NCBI RefSeq assembly: GCF_910592395.1
Contig: NC_088311.1
Coordinates: forward strand, 11,720,501 to 11,784,500
Reading direction: 5' to 3'
Origin: Lineus longissimus
Taxonomy: Eukaryota; Nemertea; Pilidiophora; Heteronemertea; Lineidae
Length of the DNA: 64,000 bases
In this document: piece by piece, positions 53,651-64,000 of the stretch
Layout of the letters: the number at the start of each line of letters is the position of its first letter
How positions within the stretch are numbered: position 1 is the stretch's first letter
The notes under the pieces: model-generated
Seen by the model: only the letters and a program-made list of their open reading frames with translations
Told to the model about the DNA's origin: nothing
Databases searched by the model: none
Position numbers and translations under genes: made by a program

Positions 53651-55657
53651 TCAAACAGAAGACCTATGTACTTTTACTTCGGTTTCTTCAAGTACACATT
53701 TCTGCCAGTTTAGTTTCAAGTTCTTTTCTCGGCATACTTCCAGAACTTCTCTCACTCGTTTCTTCAGCGTTTCCTTGTCTGCGGCATGAATCAAAATATC
53801 GTCTATGTACACTTCTACACCGACTAAATTACTGAACATATCGGTCATATATTTCTGATACACCTGACTGCTAAGTTTAAGTCCATACGGGAGCCTGTTG
53901 AATTTGAAATTCCCGAATGGAGTTGAAAAAGTTGTGAGGATCGAGCTTTCCTCCTCAAGCAAAATTTGCCAGAAAGAAGCTTTTGCGTCTAGTTTCGCAA
54001 AGTACTTTGAGCCAGATAACTTTGAAGCAAGTTCTTCTTGTGTCAGGATTCTGAAATGATCAGTCACGATATATTTGTTCAAGTTTCTCGGATCTAAACA
54101 AATTCTCAGCTCTTTATTTGGCTTTTCCACCACGACCATCGAATTTATCCAGTCTGTGGCTTTCTCAACTTTAGAAATAATGCCTTCTTTCAGCATTTTG
54201 TTCAACTCACGTTTTATACGTTTTATCAGCGCAAACGGAATTCTTCGCGGCGGATTTTGTTTTGGCTTTGGGTCCTTTAACTTGATTTCAACTTTTGGCG
54301 CATTCAGTCCATCTAGCTTAGTACTGAAAACATCACGGTATTCACGGTACAACTCATGTTCATCAGGTTTGTCCTCCTTTTCAATGTCAACAGTATTTAT
54401 GGTGACAACGTTCAAATCGCACAACGCAGGAAATCCCAGGATGGGTATGCGGTTACCCTCAGTAACAAAGAAATCAAGTTCTTTATCACGTACTTTCACT
54501 CGACATTTTCCAACGAGGGCAATCTTTTCTCCAGTGTAAGAGAATAACTTAGCATCAGCTCGCATTAATTTAGCACTCAGTTTCAAGGATTTATGCACAT
54601 GCGCAGGAATCAAGTTCACCTGTGACCCTGTGTCAACTTTAAACTTGACCTTTTGCTTGCCATTCAACCATGCGGTCACGAAGCATTGATTGTTACTAAC
54701 ACTTGATTTCAATTTTCGGCCATTGGACTTGTAGCTCACTTCATGTGTGAACAACGTCTCCACGAATCCAGTCAAATCTGAATTTGAACCGGCACCATGA
54801 CTGCGATCAGACATTTCTGCTACATCTTTTTGATGACATTTCACTCGAAAATGATTTAATTTGCCACATTTACCACAGGTTTTCTTAAACGCGGGGCATC
54901 TGTTTGGTACACGATGCACAAGACCACAACGATCACAGCTTTTGTCACGATCATCCTTTTGCGCAGAATTTCCACTTCGAGGTTGGCGATTTCGTGCTCG
55001 TCCACGTGATGACGATGCTCCACGTGATGATGACGCTCCACGTTTCTTGTTTCCTGTCGCCACGGAATCCACGTCTTTTTCTTTTTCTTTATCAGTCGTT
55101 GTCTTGTCCATCTCGGCAATCTGCTTGGTTACCATCTCATGCGTTCGACACATCGCTGTTACCCTATCTGCGTCAAGATCCTTAGTTGCCAGAATCTTTT
55201 TCTTCAAGGTCTGATCTTCGATACCGAAAATTAACTGGTCACAGATATTTTGGTTTATGCGGTCACCAAAGTCACATTTCTTTGCTGTATCTTTGACTTC
55301 TTTCAAAAAGTCATTGAACTGTTGCTGTCCCTGTGTTATATTTCGGAAAACATGGCGTTGGAATGTTTTATTTGGCGCGGCTAGGTCATCGAAGTGTCTC
55401 GTGAACTTTTCAAGTATAGCTTCATTCATCGTTCCTTCTTCGATTCCCGGAAATGTGTCGAAAATCTTCCGACCATCTACTCCAAGTAGGTGCTTGAGTA
55501 CGGCTCGCTGTACTGCTACGGCTTTGGTTGACCCACCAGTTGCAACCATGTACACTTCAAAACTTTCTCTGAAGATACGCCACGTTTCTACCATTTTGTT
55601 GATCCCTTCGAAAGAGACATCGACTTCTAGTGTCGCAGGGGCTGGCAAGTGCTCCAT
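53651..55657 (-). CDS. Gypsy gag-protease-RT, cut short by a one-base insertion
   Basis: Starts MEHLPAPATLEVDVSFEGIN (ATG at 55657). A gag-like helical region is followed by two zinc knuckles (CDRCGLVHRVPNRC, CGKCGKLNHFRVKC), then protease FKVDTGSQVNLIP and reverse transcriptase blocks NPPRRIPFAL, SMVVVEKPNKELRICLD, AKLDAKASFWQI, LPYGLKLSS and the active site VYIDDILIHA. Near 53672-53675 an AAAA run is one base longer than the frame requires; removing the frame conflict would join it directly to the next part. Gag and pol are a single frame in this element, with no gag-pol shift. Confidence 0.93.
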   Translation of the reverse strand: MEHLPAPATLEVDVSFEGINKMVETWRIFRESFEVYMVATGGSTKAVAVQRAVLKHLLGVDGRKIFDTFPGIEEGTMNEAILEKFTRHFDDLAAPNKTFQRHVFRNITQGQQQFNDFLKEVKDTAKKCDFGDRINQNICDQLIFGIEDQTLKKKILATKDLDADRVTAMCRTHEMVTKQIAEMDKTTTDKEKEKDVDSVATGNKKRGASSSRGASSSRGRARNRQPRSGNSAQKDDRDKSCDRCGLVHRVPNRCPAFKKTCGKCGKLNHFRVKCHQKDVAEMSDRSHGAGSNSDLTGFVETLFTHEVSYKSNGRKLKSSVSNNQCFVTAWLNGKQKVKFKVDTGSQVNLIPAHVHKSLKLSAKLMRADAKLFSYTGEKIALVGKCRVKVRDKELDFFVTEGNRIPILGFPALCDLNVVTINTVDIEKEDKPDEHELYREYRDVFSTKLDGLNAPKVEIKLKDPKPKQNPPRRIPFALIKRIKRELNKMLKEGIISKVEKATDWINSMVVVEKPNKELRICLDPRNLNKYIVTDHFRILTQEELASKLSGSKYFAKLDAKASFWQILLEEESSILTTFSTPFGNFKFNRLPYGLKLSSQVYQKYMTDMFSNLVGVEVYIDDILIHAADKETLKKRVREVLEVCREKNLKLNWQKCVLEETEVKVHRSSV

Positions 55658-55780
55658 TATGCAAGATGGAATGTACTACTCGATGTACACAAAACTTCGT
55701 TTTACACAGGGGCGAGGGGGTTCTCACTTTCTTTTCGTGTTTTTTACCTTTCTACACTTCATACTTCTTCCACACACTAG

Positions 55781-55796
55781 TTTGGCGCTGCCACCA
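55781..55796 (-). promoter_or_regulatory. Gypsy primer-binding site
   Basis: TGGTGGCAGCGCCAAA on the minus strand directly follows the 5' LTR. Its complement ends in CCA as a tRNA 3' end should. I cannot assign the tRNA. Confidence 0.75.
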
Positions 55797-56063
55797 TGTT
55801 CCAGTCTTTACATACGTGCTGGATTGCCAACCAGTGCGTACCTTGTCCAGAGATGATCAAGGATTTACGTAACCATAAGTTACAAAAATAACACGTTTTT
55901 ATTCATCGGAAGAAGACCAGAGCGCATGCTCCAACGGAACAGGAATTAGCATGGGTACATAATTATGTTGCAATAACAATAGTTTGCATGACTAAGTGTA
56001 GATGTCAGCACTGATGTAAAACTGTAAAGTCGTACAAGAGACGTACAACAGACTACTAGCACA
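55797..56063 (-). repeat. Gypsy 5' LTR
   Basis: Same as 50561-50827 except for CATACGTGC/CATACATGC and TGTGC/TGTCC at its start. Followed on the plus strand by CTAT. Confidence 0.95.
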
Positions 56064-56067
56064 CTAT

Positions 56068-58980
56068 CTTGTAACTATGTTATTGTCTCAAAAATGAATA
56101 CAAACTGCTACCTAGTTACTCAGTACATCATATTCTATACTGTGCATTCCTTGCTTCAATTGTTCTTGTATCATATTTTTCAACATTTCTCTCTAATCGC
56201 AAGCCGAGGATAAATACTCCTTTCAAGATAGCGTAATCACACGCAATTCCACAGGTACATCCCATTCATTTGAAATTTCGGCCAATGACAGCAGGTTTTA
56301 CAAAATGTAAATGCGCTGTTTATTTTCAATAGTCACTGAATAGCTAAGACACATGTAAACCCGTCTTAATTGGCCAGAAAACATCTCTCAGCTTCTCCCA
56401 CTAATAACGATTCACTTATTCCAACGTCAGTAACATGTGCACGCGGAAAACAATACGACTAACTCCACTTTTTCAAGACAAACCACACCATCTCACAACT
56501 ATTGCATGATTAACCCCTAACAATGACAAGTTCTTCCTCATACTCTCCCTTTCATATCGACAGGTGAGCACAATGGCCCTGGCCATTTCATTTCATATTT
56601 ATATGCTTAATTTTGCCGTTTTCTTTCGCGAAATGTTTGTAACATCTGCCTTCTCTGCCACCATCATTGTGCTATGATTGCTGAAAAATCAGAAGTTTAG
56701 GAAAAATAATATAAAGTCGGGCCATTTCGGATGGGATTTGGTAATTTCAGATGACCCCCCCCTAATTTGGGCACCCCCTAATTTGGGGCCGACGTTTATC
56801 GTTGTCAACTTGGGGGAATATTTAAGGCCTGAAATTGCAGTTTAATTGATTTACTTTGGGCATTATTGTTTGGAATTGATATTAGCTGTGTCAAACTTGT
56901 GTCAGTTTAATAGAATATGATGTCTGTATTATAATTTGATGGATATTTATGAATCCAGCTCTTTCTCGAGCTGGAGTCAGATTTGTTGTTGCTCAGCCGA
57001 GTCCAATAAACTTTCTCGTACAATCACATGACCTCAGGAAACACTAGCTTTCGTCAACGTTTTAGATCTAAGACAAGCACATAAAATGAAACGAGTGCAA
57101 TATTTAAATCAACATTTTCTTTTGCCTTGAAACATTCCTGGGTAATTTCTATGAAATTTTGGTGAGATATTCGACTTTAGCTTTTTGAATAGAAACTATT
57201 AACACATCTGAGGTGTGCCTCCCAGGGCTTACCCTCCCGCTTCAATGTAGGTTCGTTACTGTTGTAAGGGCGGGGGGGGGACGGACGGCGAATGGAATAG
57301 CCAAACTTTCGTCCTATATTTTGGTTCGGTACCTGTTTTTATCGTCTTTGGGGTTTGGGAGCTTAGATTGGGAAAAGGAAGTTAACTATGGTGGATTATA
57401 GATCTTTTGTTTTTAACACCAACTGATCGAATCAGCATCAGTGAGCATATAATAAGTCTGAAATATAGCCAATAAACACAATGGTAATTCTTAATTTTGG
57501 TGTTTCTTAACTATGATTTGATTTGATTTTCTAATCCCCACTCTGGTCTCACAAAAGCGCGGGAACATCATGAATATGACGGGAATAAAAGACAATGCTT
57601 TTGTGATCTCAGACGCCCATAGAATCATCACCAAAGTATCATTTCATTTGAATATTAACAGCGGACACGATGTAATTTAGGTGCAAATTTAAGTGGGAAT
57701 GCGGATCTGAACGAAATGTACCGCACCAACGATGCACCAAGAATGTCTTCTGGAGTCATGGATTCACTTCATGTGAATTCTTAGTTCTAGTCAGTTTAAT
57801 ACTTGGACTTGGTTTGATACTGTATGAACCCATTATAGATTATAATTTACACACGTGCTCCCCGGAGCGCTCTGGCGGGACATTTTTGTCAAGTCACAAA
57901 TTCAACTTGGTTTCCTAATCAAGACATTGATTACCGGGCAGTAAAGGGATTCTATACATATTTGATGATTTATATACCTGAATCTTGAAGCTTACCGGTA
58001 CTTAACGGCAAAAAGGGGCGAAAAACCTCACGAATATGGGAACGAAGTTCGCAAAAACTCTTTCCCGGAGAAGAGAAATAGCGATAGCGACGTCACTGTA
58101 ACTCGCCAGAGGCCGTCTCAGCGATTGTAAAAGGAAGAATTTAGCGAGGGGACATCTCAAAGATTAATACAAGACAATTGATGCAAATGAAACCTGAAAA
58201 GGAACAATATTCAAAACACCAAGAAAGAGGCCTCCTTCAAATGGACCGACCACTGCGAAAAGAGCTTCGACGCCATGTGACTCAGGCCAACCGTTATTCA
58301 CTAAGTCATGTTCCATTCATTCCTTACTTTAATTGACACTTATAATATGCCATCGTCATCCTTAGCCATCTGGCGTGATTAAGAGCCTCAAAGGTCCATC
58401 AATAAACAGATTGACAGAAAATATATTAAAGTGATATTACTGAATCGATCTGTTTTCCGGAGTTGACAAAATCATAATCTGAAACACTATGATACGCACA
58501 CTAAAAATCACTCAGACTACACGTGTTTCATCATCAGAACTTGTGAGGATAGGAAATGTACAGGGTAGTAAACTGAATAAGTACATACGAAATGAAACTG
58601 AATACTAAAACTTAATTACACGTTTTCATAGAATTTGATAAATGCAACATTGGTCATTTTGATCCTCCGGTCAACAAACCGGATTGTTTCTTCAGGGCGT
58701 CAATTGTTTCGAAGAAATATTGGGCGGTTACAATGTGTCTCACATTTCAAAGTAAGATGTCTCTTAATATCATGTCCAACACACTGACTTTGGTACAACC
58801 AGATGGTGTGTGGAGACGATGTCCTTCAAAGTTAAATACCGGGCTGTACCAATCGTCAGTCTCACCATTTCAGTCAACATGTCGATATGTGCCAAAATGG
58901 AGGTTTTTTTTAATCGTTCCCTGGATGATATTACATCCTGAGTGTATTTAAACGCCATGAGCGAGTGATCATTCGTCATT
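56068..58980. other. No gene seen; repeat fragments
   Basis: Contains the AGCTCACC-element end GGTGAGCACAATGGCCCTGG at 56564-56590, and at about 56950-57240 an inverted, diverged relative of 40890-41370 (CGAGCTGGAGTC, ACAATCACATGACCTC, GAAACATTCCTGGGTAA). A G run lies near 57270. The rest is AT-rich without coding support. Confidence 0.5.
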
Positions 58981-59078
58981 CATTGTGTGTTCGTACGAAT
59001 GAATGAGCGGAGAGAAGAACTTTTAGGTAATTCTGAGATAGTCATCAATTTCTTGCGCACCAACCCACCCACCCCATT

Positions 59079-59167
59079 GCTTGATCCTTCCCATTCTCCA
59101 ATGAGCGAAGAGTGTCGCCCCTCTTCGCTCATTCTCATTGAGTATTGGAGAATGGGAAGGATCAAGC
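59079..59167. repeat. Two-level hairpin with a perfect 24 bp outer stem
   Basis: GCTTGATCCTTCCCATTCTC at the left and GAGAATGGGAAGGATCAAGC at the right form the outer stem (24 bp in all). Inside, AATGAGCGAAGAG and CTCTTCGCTCATT form a second 13 bp stem around seven bases. The nested open frames on both strands are a consequence of the symmetry. Confidence 0.9.
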
Positions 59168-60370
59168 ATATTGACCATGTTGACAAGTGCAATATTAATC
59201 TTGTGTTTATCCTCCTTCTCCCAATACTAAAAATATTCTTCTTTGCAAACAATATAATATACAAGTAGTATACTTTGCTCCGGAATAGCTTCAAGTAGTG
59301 GCTTGCTGTGGATCAAAGGCTTGGGATTCCTTACGTTTAACATATCCAGAAAGTGTCTTCTTGATACCGCACTGTACAACCGACAGCTCGGATGGGATTA
59401 ACAGTCAAATTTAACTCCCATTTTGGCACTTTTGTTACATTTAGCTTTATAACTATACATGTATTTTACTAGCTGAAGACGCGAAGGAAAGAATCCCCAG
59501 CCCCTAACCCACGTGAAAGTCTAGCTTCCACAAAAGGATTTAGATATCTCCGGGGGAAAGGCAAAAGATTAACTGCTACGCACTGCCATGTTTCAAATAT
59601 ACGGTGTTGGAAACCTGGTGTAAAAGAAATGCAAGTCCCCCCGGAATCCAAGTCAGGTCATTTTGTTAAAGTGAATAGAGTCCCCAAGTTCCTTTGTTGA
59701 AGATTATGTAGCTGACCCTAACCAAACCATTAAAAACATTCGTTCACAATACACAGCTATTGTATGGGGTCCTGCATTCCTAGCACGTCCATTCCTTTTA
59801 CACCGGAATCAATCACAATTGAGCAGAATTATAAATACAGTGACATGTAGAGCCACTGGTCAAACTGACGCAAGACAAACTGGCACAAATGGCCTAGTTT
59901 TACGCATTGGTTGATTAACCCCACACAGTAGCCTCCTTTGCGGCATGCACTCAAAATCTTTTTCTTACGCTGCACGACACGACTTTATTTCTAAGATTCT
60001 TTTTATCCAACAGTGTTCTGTATACGAACTGACACAGCACGTCACGTGCACCCTGTACATTTCTAAAACATGTCTTCAGCTGGAATTACGGATGACCTCT
60101 ATAAAAAATGGGGAATTTCTATTTGTCAGACAGTGTTGTCCTTTACGCACATATTTTCGATAACCCAATGGCCAGCCAGAAGTGACAGCGCTGAACTGCG
60201 TGATGAACTGCGCTTTTGCCGATATGGAAGCCTTCCACCGAAATACAGCTCTTTCTGTATAAATGTAATACACATCACGCTACATTAGCCAGTCCATCGC
60301 CCCATGGCCAATCACGACTTATGTCCATAAACTTCGATACTCTGCTACAATATGACGACCCTCACTCCTC
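59168..60370. other. No gene seen
   Basis: AT-rich. A fragment at about 60165-60240 (TGGCCAGCCAGAAGTGAC, TTTTGCCGATATGGAAGCCTT) resembles two pieces at 61495-61560 and 61615-61660. No exon structure is supported. Confidence 0.4.
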
Positions 60371-60374
60371 AATT

Positions 60375-60415
60375 TTTGGCTCACCGTCAGGGGAGTCTAT
60401 ACGATAGCCCTGTGT

Positions 60416-60447
<32 letters not shown>

Positions 60448-61482
60448 CGTATCCTGTGTGGCACGTTTCTTAACCGCTTGTGCTATGAACTTGAAACTTT
60501 GTACACATGACCTCCTAGGTCAGAGGTACTCTGACACTGAATTTCGGTCCGGTCTGGTCCGTGACTTGGCCACCAGGGGGCTAAAACTTAAAACATAAAA
60601 AGTGTGATATGTCTCTTATTAATGATCCGTTTTCAATAAAAAATTTATGGTAGGTACTCCTAGCAAGGATACATCACATATCTTACGGGTTTTTGATTTG
60701 ACCTACTTTTCAAGGTCACAGAGGTTAAATAGTGTGAATTGGCCGTTAGGACGTGACGATGGCACGTTTCTAAACTGCAACGACTATTGATCCCAAATTT
60801 AGTACACATTTACCCCTTAGTCAGGTGATCTCAGGGACCGAAGTTTGGTCCAATATGATTCACCACTTGACCACCAGGGGACAAAATCCAAAAACCTTAA
60901 AAATGTGATTATTTCTTAACTTCTTGCCCGATTGCCACCAATTTGTTATCATGGGTACATCTAACCACCATACAGTATATGTCACACGGGTTTTTAATTT
61001 GATCTTCTTGTCAAGGTCACAGAGGTCAAATGGCGTAAATTCGCCGTCAGGCCGTAACTATGGCACGTTTCTTAACTGCAATGACTATTGATCACAAATT
61101 AAGTACACATGTACCCCTTGGTCAGGTGACCTCAGGTACGGAAGTTTGGTGCGATCTGATTTGCCGTTTGGCCTCCAGGGAGGGGCCAAATCCTAAATTC
61201 TTCAAAATGCCATTATTCCTATTAATTACTTGCCCGATTGGCACCAATTTTATATCATAGGTACATCTAATTCTAACAACCACTCAATGTGTCACCCGGG
61301 TCTTCTTTGATTTGACCTACTTTTCAAGGTCACAGAGGTCGAATGTACTGTAAATTGGCCATTTTGGGGAAATTGTAATTGCTTGGACCTACATCAAACC
61401 TAACACTACATGACACAATACCATGCTCTTTACCCATCTTTCCTCCACATGAGGTGAGCACAATGGCCCTGGCCATTTCATT
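60375..61482 (+). mobile_element. AGCTCACC-type element with three internal repeats of about 310 bp
   Basis: Begins TTTTTGGCTCACCGTCAGG with CTATACGATAG and a GTC trinucleotide run (60418-60447), and ends GGTGAGCACAATGGCCCTGG. GGTTTTTnATTTGA and TCAAGGTCACAGAGGT recur at about 60690, 61000 and 61310, marking tandem units that also share GCACGTTTCTTAACnGC, GACTATTGATC and CCACCAGGGG. Related to 48476-50027. Non-coding. Confidence 0.75.
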
Positions 61483-61712
61483 TATCGCCTCATGGCCAGC
61501 GACGAATGACTTCCATCTGCTGCGAGACTCGCTGCAGCTTTGCAGATATGGTAGCCTTCTACCGTACCGTAACAGCCATTATCTGTTTCGAAATTTAAAT
61601 TTCAGCGCCTCATGGCCGCCACGAATTCCACGTGCTGCGAGACTCGCTACACCATCAAAGCACAGTGTAGCGCCTGTGAAGTGTACAGGAAGGTGTACAC
61701 AAAGGGTGATAT

Positions 61713-61801
61713 GAATAAAGACTAGCAAATGCTTTTACTCCGGTTTTGTACAGGAAGGCCTAGTGTAAATGTACATGGAGATTTAGATAAAAGCATTTGC
61801 T
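61713..61801. mobile_element. Second copy of the AGCAAATGCTTTTA TIR element
   Basis: GAATAAAGACTAGCAAATGC at the left, TAAAAGCATTTGCTA at the right. The interior is close to that of 33871-33970; the outer part of the right TIR is missing. Confidence 0.78.
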
Positions 61802-64000
61802 ATCGGCAAACACACAATGAATAAAAAAATGATTACTCGCTCGTGGGGTTTAAATACACTCCGGATGATATATAGGCCCCAGCCTGTTGTCTTAAATGAC
61901 CATGGTACTATTCAGGGCGATATTACCCAGCTGTTGGCTACCCAGCCACTTCCTCTTCTACATAGTTTCCATCAACATATTGCACATGAAACGGAAAAAA
62001 TTCAAAATTCTGACTGAATTATCAAGCTATACCGATGATGACTCGGATTTGAACAAGTGGACCGAAACACTATAGATTCATGCACTTGACGCAATGGTCC
62101 CGGAACCGCCAACAGGCGGCACCACCTCACGACGAAGGCTTTTGCGGACCGCTTCAAATGGTTTCATAAGTCATATTCCTGGTTGTGGATTTCGACCTCC
62201 AGTTATCTATGATAGAACCCGCTCCAATCGGTTTAACCGCATGGAATAGTTAGCAAAATAATTTTCAAGGTAGTTTACGGTGAAAAGGAGCGCGGACGAA
62301 ATTTGACTTAGAAGAAAAAAAGGATTTTATCGGTGAATATCAAAACTGATGACGCGTCCGAAATTGTGAACTGATAATTTTTAGCAAGACCCGATGACGA
62401 CGCAGACATTGCACAATTTTGTGACGTTGCCCCACACACGATTTTATGACGTTGTACACCTCGTGTATGCACGTGTATGCTCATGTCATCGTGCGGTAAA
62501 ATATGACAGCCACAGCGGCCGGTACTTTCGGTGTTTGCGCCTTGTAACTGGTAAGTCTGTGGAAAGAGCCATGTTTCAAGTGACGTAAGCCATTAGGAAT
62601 GCGTGTGTATTCTTTGGGCGGCTTGTAGTAATTAATGGCACCGAGCTTGAAGTCAAGTAAGTAGTACTAGTGTGGGCCTAGGCCCGACCGGCATTCACTC
62701 TGCTCATTTCATGATTTGGTCAACGATTTGAAGCAGCCGTATCATACCCAAAAACATTCACAAGTGCAATGTTTCATGCCAGAAAGTTCCACAACATGAC
62801 ATGCACCAAACTTCTTGCAATTATGAAGTCAGTGCATACAGCACATTCCAGTGCCCAAATGCAGCAGGGACAAAATCACATCAATGCATCCTTCTTCTCG
62901 TCAACCACAACTGTCCGATATTCCACGACATTTCTGTCTGAATGTGAGTACAAACAGAACCAATCAACTTGTATCTGCTTCATCCATTTAACATCTGCAG
63001 CACAATGTGAGAGGACGCATTGCCTTCATAAGCAATGCATCCTCTCACCTCTCACCTCCAAACCTCAAACTGTCCAAATAAAACTTTCCCTTTTTACAAA
63101 CTCTACAACAAAACTGAATGTCAGTATAAACAGCTCCTAATCAACTCATATAACCTTAAATCACTTTACATGTGCAGTATCGTGTGAGAGCTTCCACATC
63201 ATTAAAGCCCTATGATCACCACAGGAGAAAAACCATCCACCATTGCCACCCCAAACCCACAAATACAACCCTACAAGTCGAGAACACCCTCCATATGGCC
63301 AAACTCACTGCTCCTTACTAAATAAGCTCAAATAACCAAACCCAGCTTGTTCCGAAAACTCTGGATTGGGAACAACGTTTACATAACGTAGTGTTGGCCG
63401 TCGTCACGTCACCATGCATTTATAATCAAGTGCATGGATCTATAGTAGGAGTTGCCTGGAGCAAAGGATTTACACGTTGACGTCACGCCTGAAATCTTTG
63501 CTGAAAAAAAACAGATTTTTCTTTGTTGCATGCTTTAGCCGATACAGGATAGCCCCAATCAACATCGGTGGCAGATTTCAGCACATAGAATACACTGTGC
63601 ATATTCGTCTCCTTTTCCTAACATGTCTGGGGAAAAATAGGGAAGAAAATGTGTGATCTACAAGGCTTGTGTCATAATCCCTAAATCTCGGCAAATCAAC
63701 ACTGCCCTCACTTGACGACATGAATTCGAAATGACGTCACGGAATTCCGCTGCTGGCTCCAAAGAATGAAAATTCCCGCGCTAGGTATTCATTGACTCTT
63801 TGAGGGCGAAGATGATGAACATCGTGCTTTCCTTATACGTAAAAAATAAGAACAAAATTTAGAAAGAGTCAACGACTTTCAGAAGCATAGTTTGCTCATG
63901 ATACAAGAGAGGAAGAGACATATTGATGTGAAAAGCCGCCGATTCATTGAAAGCATTATCTAACATTAACTTCTTCACAAATAGGTCAATTAGCCAGTCA
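61802..64000. other. No supported gene; one hairpin
   Basis: Sequence of ordinary composition. The plus frames at 62394-62588 and 62769-63140 have no recognisable motif or splice support. A hairpin with 17 bp arms and one mismatch (GTGAGAGGACGCATTGC / GCAATGCATCCTCTCAC) lies at 63007-63048. A region of TTTGACGTCA-like sites near 63480 and 63735 is unremarkable. Confidence 0.4.

Larger units (their letters stand above)
50561..56063 (-). mobile_element. Young Ty3/gypsy LTR retrotransposon
   Basis: Two 267 bp LTRs (50561-50827, 55797-56063) differ at only about two positions. The 4 bp CTAT is duplicated at 50557-50560 and 56064-56067. On the minus strand the order is gag, zinc knuckles, protease, reverse transcriptase, RNase H, integrase, the Ty3/gypsy order. 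Everything needed appears present, but an extra A splits pol. Similarity looks closest to Mag/SURL-like invertebrate elements, by memory of the motifs only. Confidence 0.95.

Noticed and set aside
54075-55214. Plus-strand frames of 87-154 codons over the gypsy gag-pol
   Set aside because: Antisense of well-identified gag and RT sequence.

Overview
This is animal nuclear DNA, most likely from a marine invertebrate. The evidence is spliced exons with GT/AG borders, many unrelated transposable elements, terminal-inverted-repeat (TIR) elements, minisatellites, and three retrotransposon classes typical of invertebrates (BEL/Pao, Ty3/gypsy, and a CR1/L2-like element with a PHD finger and a 2A peptide). 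The species cannot be fixed from the sequence; a lancelet, another basal deuterostome or a mollusc-like lophotrochozoan would all fit. There is no bacterial operon, CRISPR array, tRNA or rRNA gene that I can see.

Layout. 1-3460: 75-77 bp minisatellite in three blocks, split by a hairpin/TIR insertion and a duplicated segment. 4105-12766 (minus): a spliced SET-domain gene of KMT5A/SET8 type with an in-frame TAG late in the SET domain; its introns hold a 1.3 kb fold-back element (7095-8396), a dead non-LTR reverse transcriptase tail (about 8781-9102) and a broken, intronless protein-kinase copy (9643-10723). 13630-22177: a defective BEL/Pao element with 315-316 bp long terminal repeats (LTRs), a 5 bp target duplication (TSD), a 672 bp duplication in gag, and no YxDD active site. 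22.2-36.9 kb: mainly small TIR elements, nested insertions, inverted minisatellites and a decayed MYND-finger fragment. 37040-48213 (plus): a well-supported five-exon gene for a 478-residue protein of unknown function whose core resembles a PD-(D/E)XK nuclease-fold domain. Its 8.1 kb fourth intron carries a 6 kb TIR-bounded block that itself contains the 2A-bearing non-LTR element and a TTAA-flanked miniature element (MITE). 50561-56063 (minus): a very young Ty3/gypsy element (LTRs differ at about two positions) with one base too many in pol. 56-64 kb: repeat fragments, two strong hairpins and an element bounded by AGCTCACC/GGTGAGC, with no convincing gene.

The host genes are the SET-domain gene and the five-exon gene; a possible terminal exon at 22375-22622 is a third candidate. 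Most other protein-coding sequence is retroelement. The main relationship between parts is nesting: elements sit inside introns, inside other elements, and in one case beside an uninterrupted copy of their own insertion site.
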